NCBI GenBank assembly: GCA_008711295.1
Contig: VUYV01000017.1
Coordinates: 1,615,500 to 1,679,499, forward strand
Origin: Anarhynchus alexandrinus
Taxonomy: Eukaryota; Chordata; Aves; Charadriiformes; Charadriidae
Reading direction: 5' to 3'
Length of the DNA: 64,000 nucleotides
The translations under genes were made by a program, and so were the position numbers. Under the pieces are notes generated by a model, which saw only the letters and a list, made by a program, of their open reading frames with translations, was not told the origin of the DNA and searched no databases. This document shows, piece after piece, positions 63,211 through 64,000 of this stretch. Every line of letters starts with the position of its first letter. Position 1 is the stretch's first letter.

Positions 63211-64000
63211 ACAAACCTGATCTTTATACTCCCTGCACATGCAACTCCAAGTAACTTTCTCTGAAGTACTTAAAAAATCAGCTTCTCATAAGAAAACTGG
63301 CCATTTACTATAAACTGTTATTAACAGCTTGTTATACATAATGTATGAAACTTATATATATCCTACTTTTTTATCTTTAATCTGTTATTAGTGATTAATA
63401 TTCTCTGTACCAAATACAAAAACACTACTATTTCACACATGTAGTATGTAAGAAGTAGTCTTTTCCCACAGCAATTACAAATTGGAATTTTCTAACCTCT
63501 CTTAAAAGCCACAGTGCATATTCATGGTATGGATTTTAGATGAATTCAAACGGGTTATTATTTGATCGTTTGAAAAAAACTGTCTTGAATATAAATCTGC
63601 AAAGACTTATTAACTTGAGTTATCCTCACTTAGCTAGATTCCCGTGTGCAACTCATTAGAGTAAAGCAGGATTCAACCCTTTCATCAAGTGTGCTCTCCT
63701 TTGTGACACTCTTTCTTGAATTAGGTTGACTCAGTAAAAATGAACACAGAATTTTTGATCCTGCCACTGTCCTGACATCACGTATTATAAGGCTATGGCT
63801 CAATGGTCATACTTGATAAGACGGATATATCTACAAGCAGCTTTTAAAAGTTGATAAAGTATGAATGTGCGTTTTAGGTATGCAGCAAACACACAGAAAA
63901 TACCATCGCTATTAGCAGACTGGTAATTTTATTAAGGTTTTTATAATGCATTACTTTATGTAAGAAACCGACTATGAGAATCTACCACATCTTTTTAAAA

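Larger units (their letters stand above)
50096..64000 (-). other. Upstream DOCK8 intron, incomplete
   Basis: About 13.9 kb upstream of W1 with no recognisable DOCK8 exon. W1 lacks an initiator, and no CpG-rich promoter or N-terminal DOCK8 sequence is visible up to 64000, so the intron probably runs past the window. It holds an old CR1 relic (about 52.7-54.1 kb), a CR1 mosaic (61.0-63.2 kb), a pyrimidine run near 56961-56998 and otherwise AT-rich unique DNA. Confidence 0.75.

Overview
The window is avian nuclear genomic DNA. The repeats are CR1 LINEs with the bird-typical 3' tail (repeats of ATTCTATG or ATTCTGTG), and almost all the unique sequence is intronic. I cannot name the species. Three single-N gap characters (26827, 61779 and 62093) show that it is a draft assembly.

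There is one recognisable gene, DOCK8 (dedicator of cytokinesis 8), a Rho-family guanine nucleotide exchange factor on the minus strand. I found 27 consecutive coding exons between 50095 and 72. All have GT-AG introns, and the reading phase holds across every junction. They add up to 3469 coding bases (1155 whole codons) with no stop or frameshift. Transcription runs from high to low coordinates. The first coding exon and the promoter should lie beyond 64000. The last part of the gene, including the catalytic DHR-2 (DOCKER) domain, should lie before base 1. The window therefore carries the N-terminal DOCK-C region, the DHR-1 (C2-like, phosphoinositide-binding) domain and part of the helical middle. 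Below, exons are numbered W1 (50007-50095) to W27 (72-211) in transcription order, and residues are counted from the first whole codon of W1. In mammals DOCK8 sits next to KANK1 and DMRT1; in birds this block is on the Z chromosome, so a Z origin is likely but is inferred.

Layout: 50096-64000 is the upstream intron, with an old CR1 relic near 53 kb and a CR1 mosaic at 61-63 kb. 31831-50095 holds W1-W13, including an intragenic CpG-rich block around W5. 20579-31830 is an 11.25 kb intron with a 2.1 kb CR1 copy and an apparent assembly duplication. 72-20578 holds W14-W27, with four CR1 copies or tails between exons.

I found no tRNA, rRNA, CRISPR or second protein gene, and no undescribed biological system. 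The most useful observations are two near-identical duplications beside N characters (one looks like a CR1 presence/absence allele pair assembled in tandem), the CpG-rich block over W5, and the decayed CR1 reverse-transcriptase relics.
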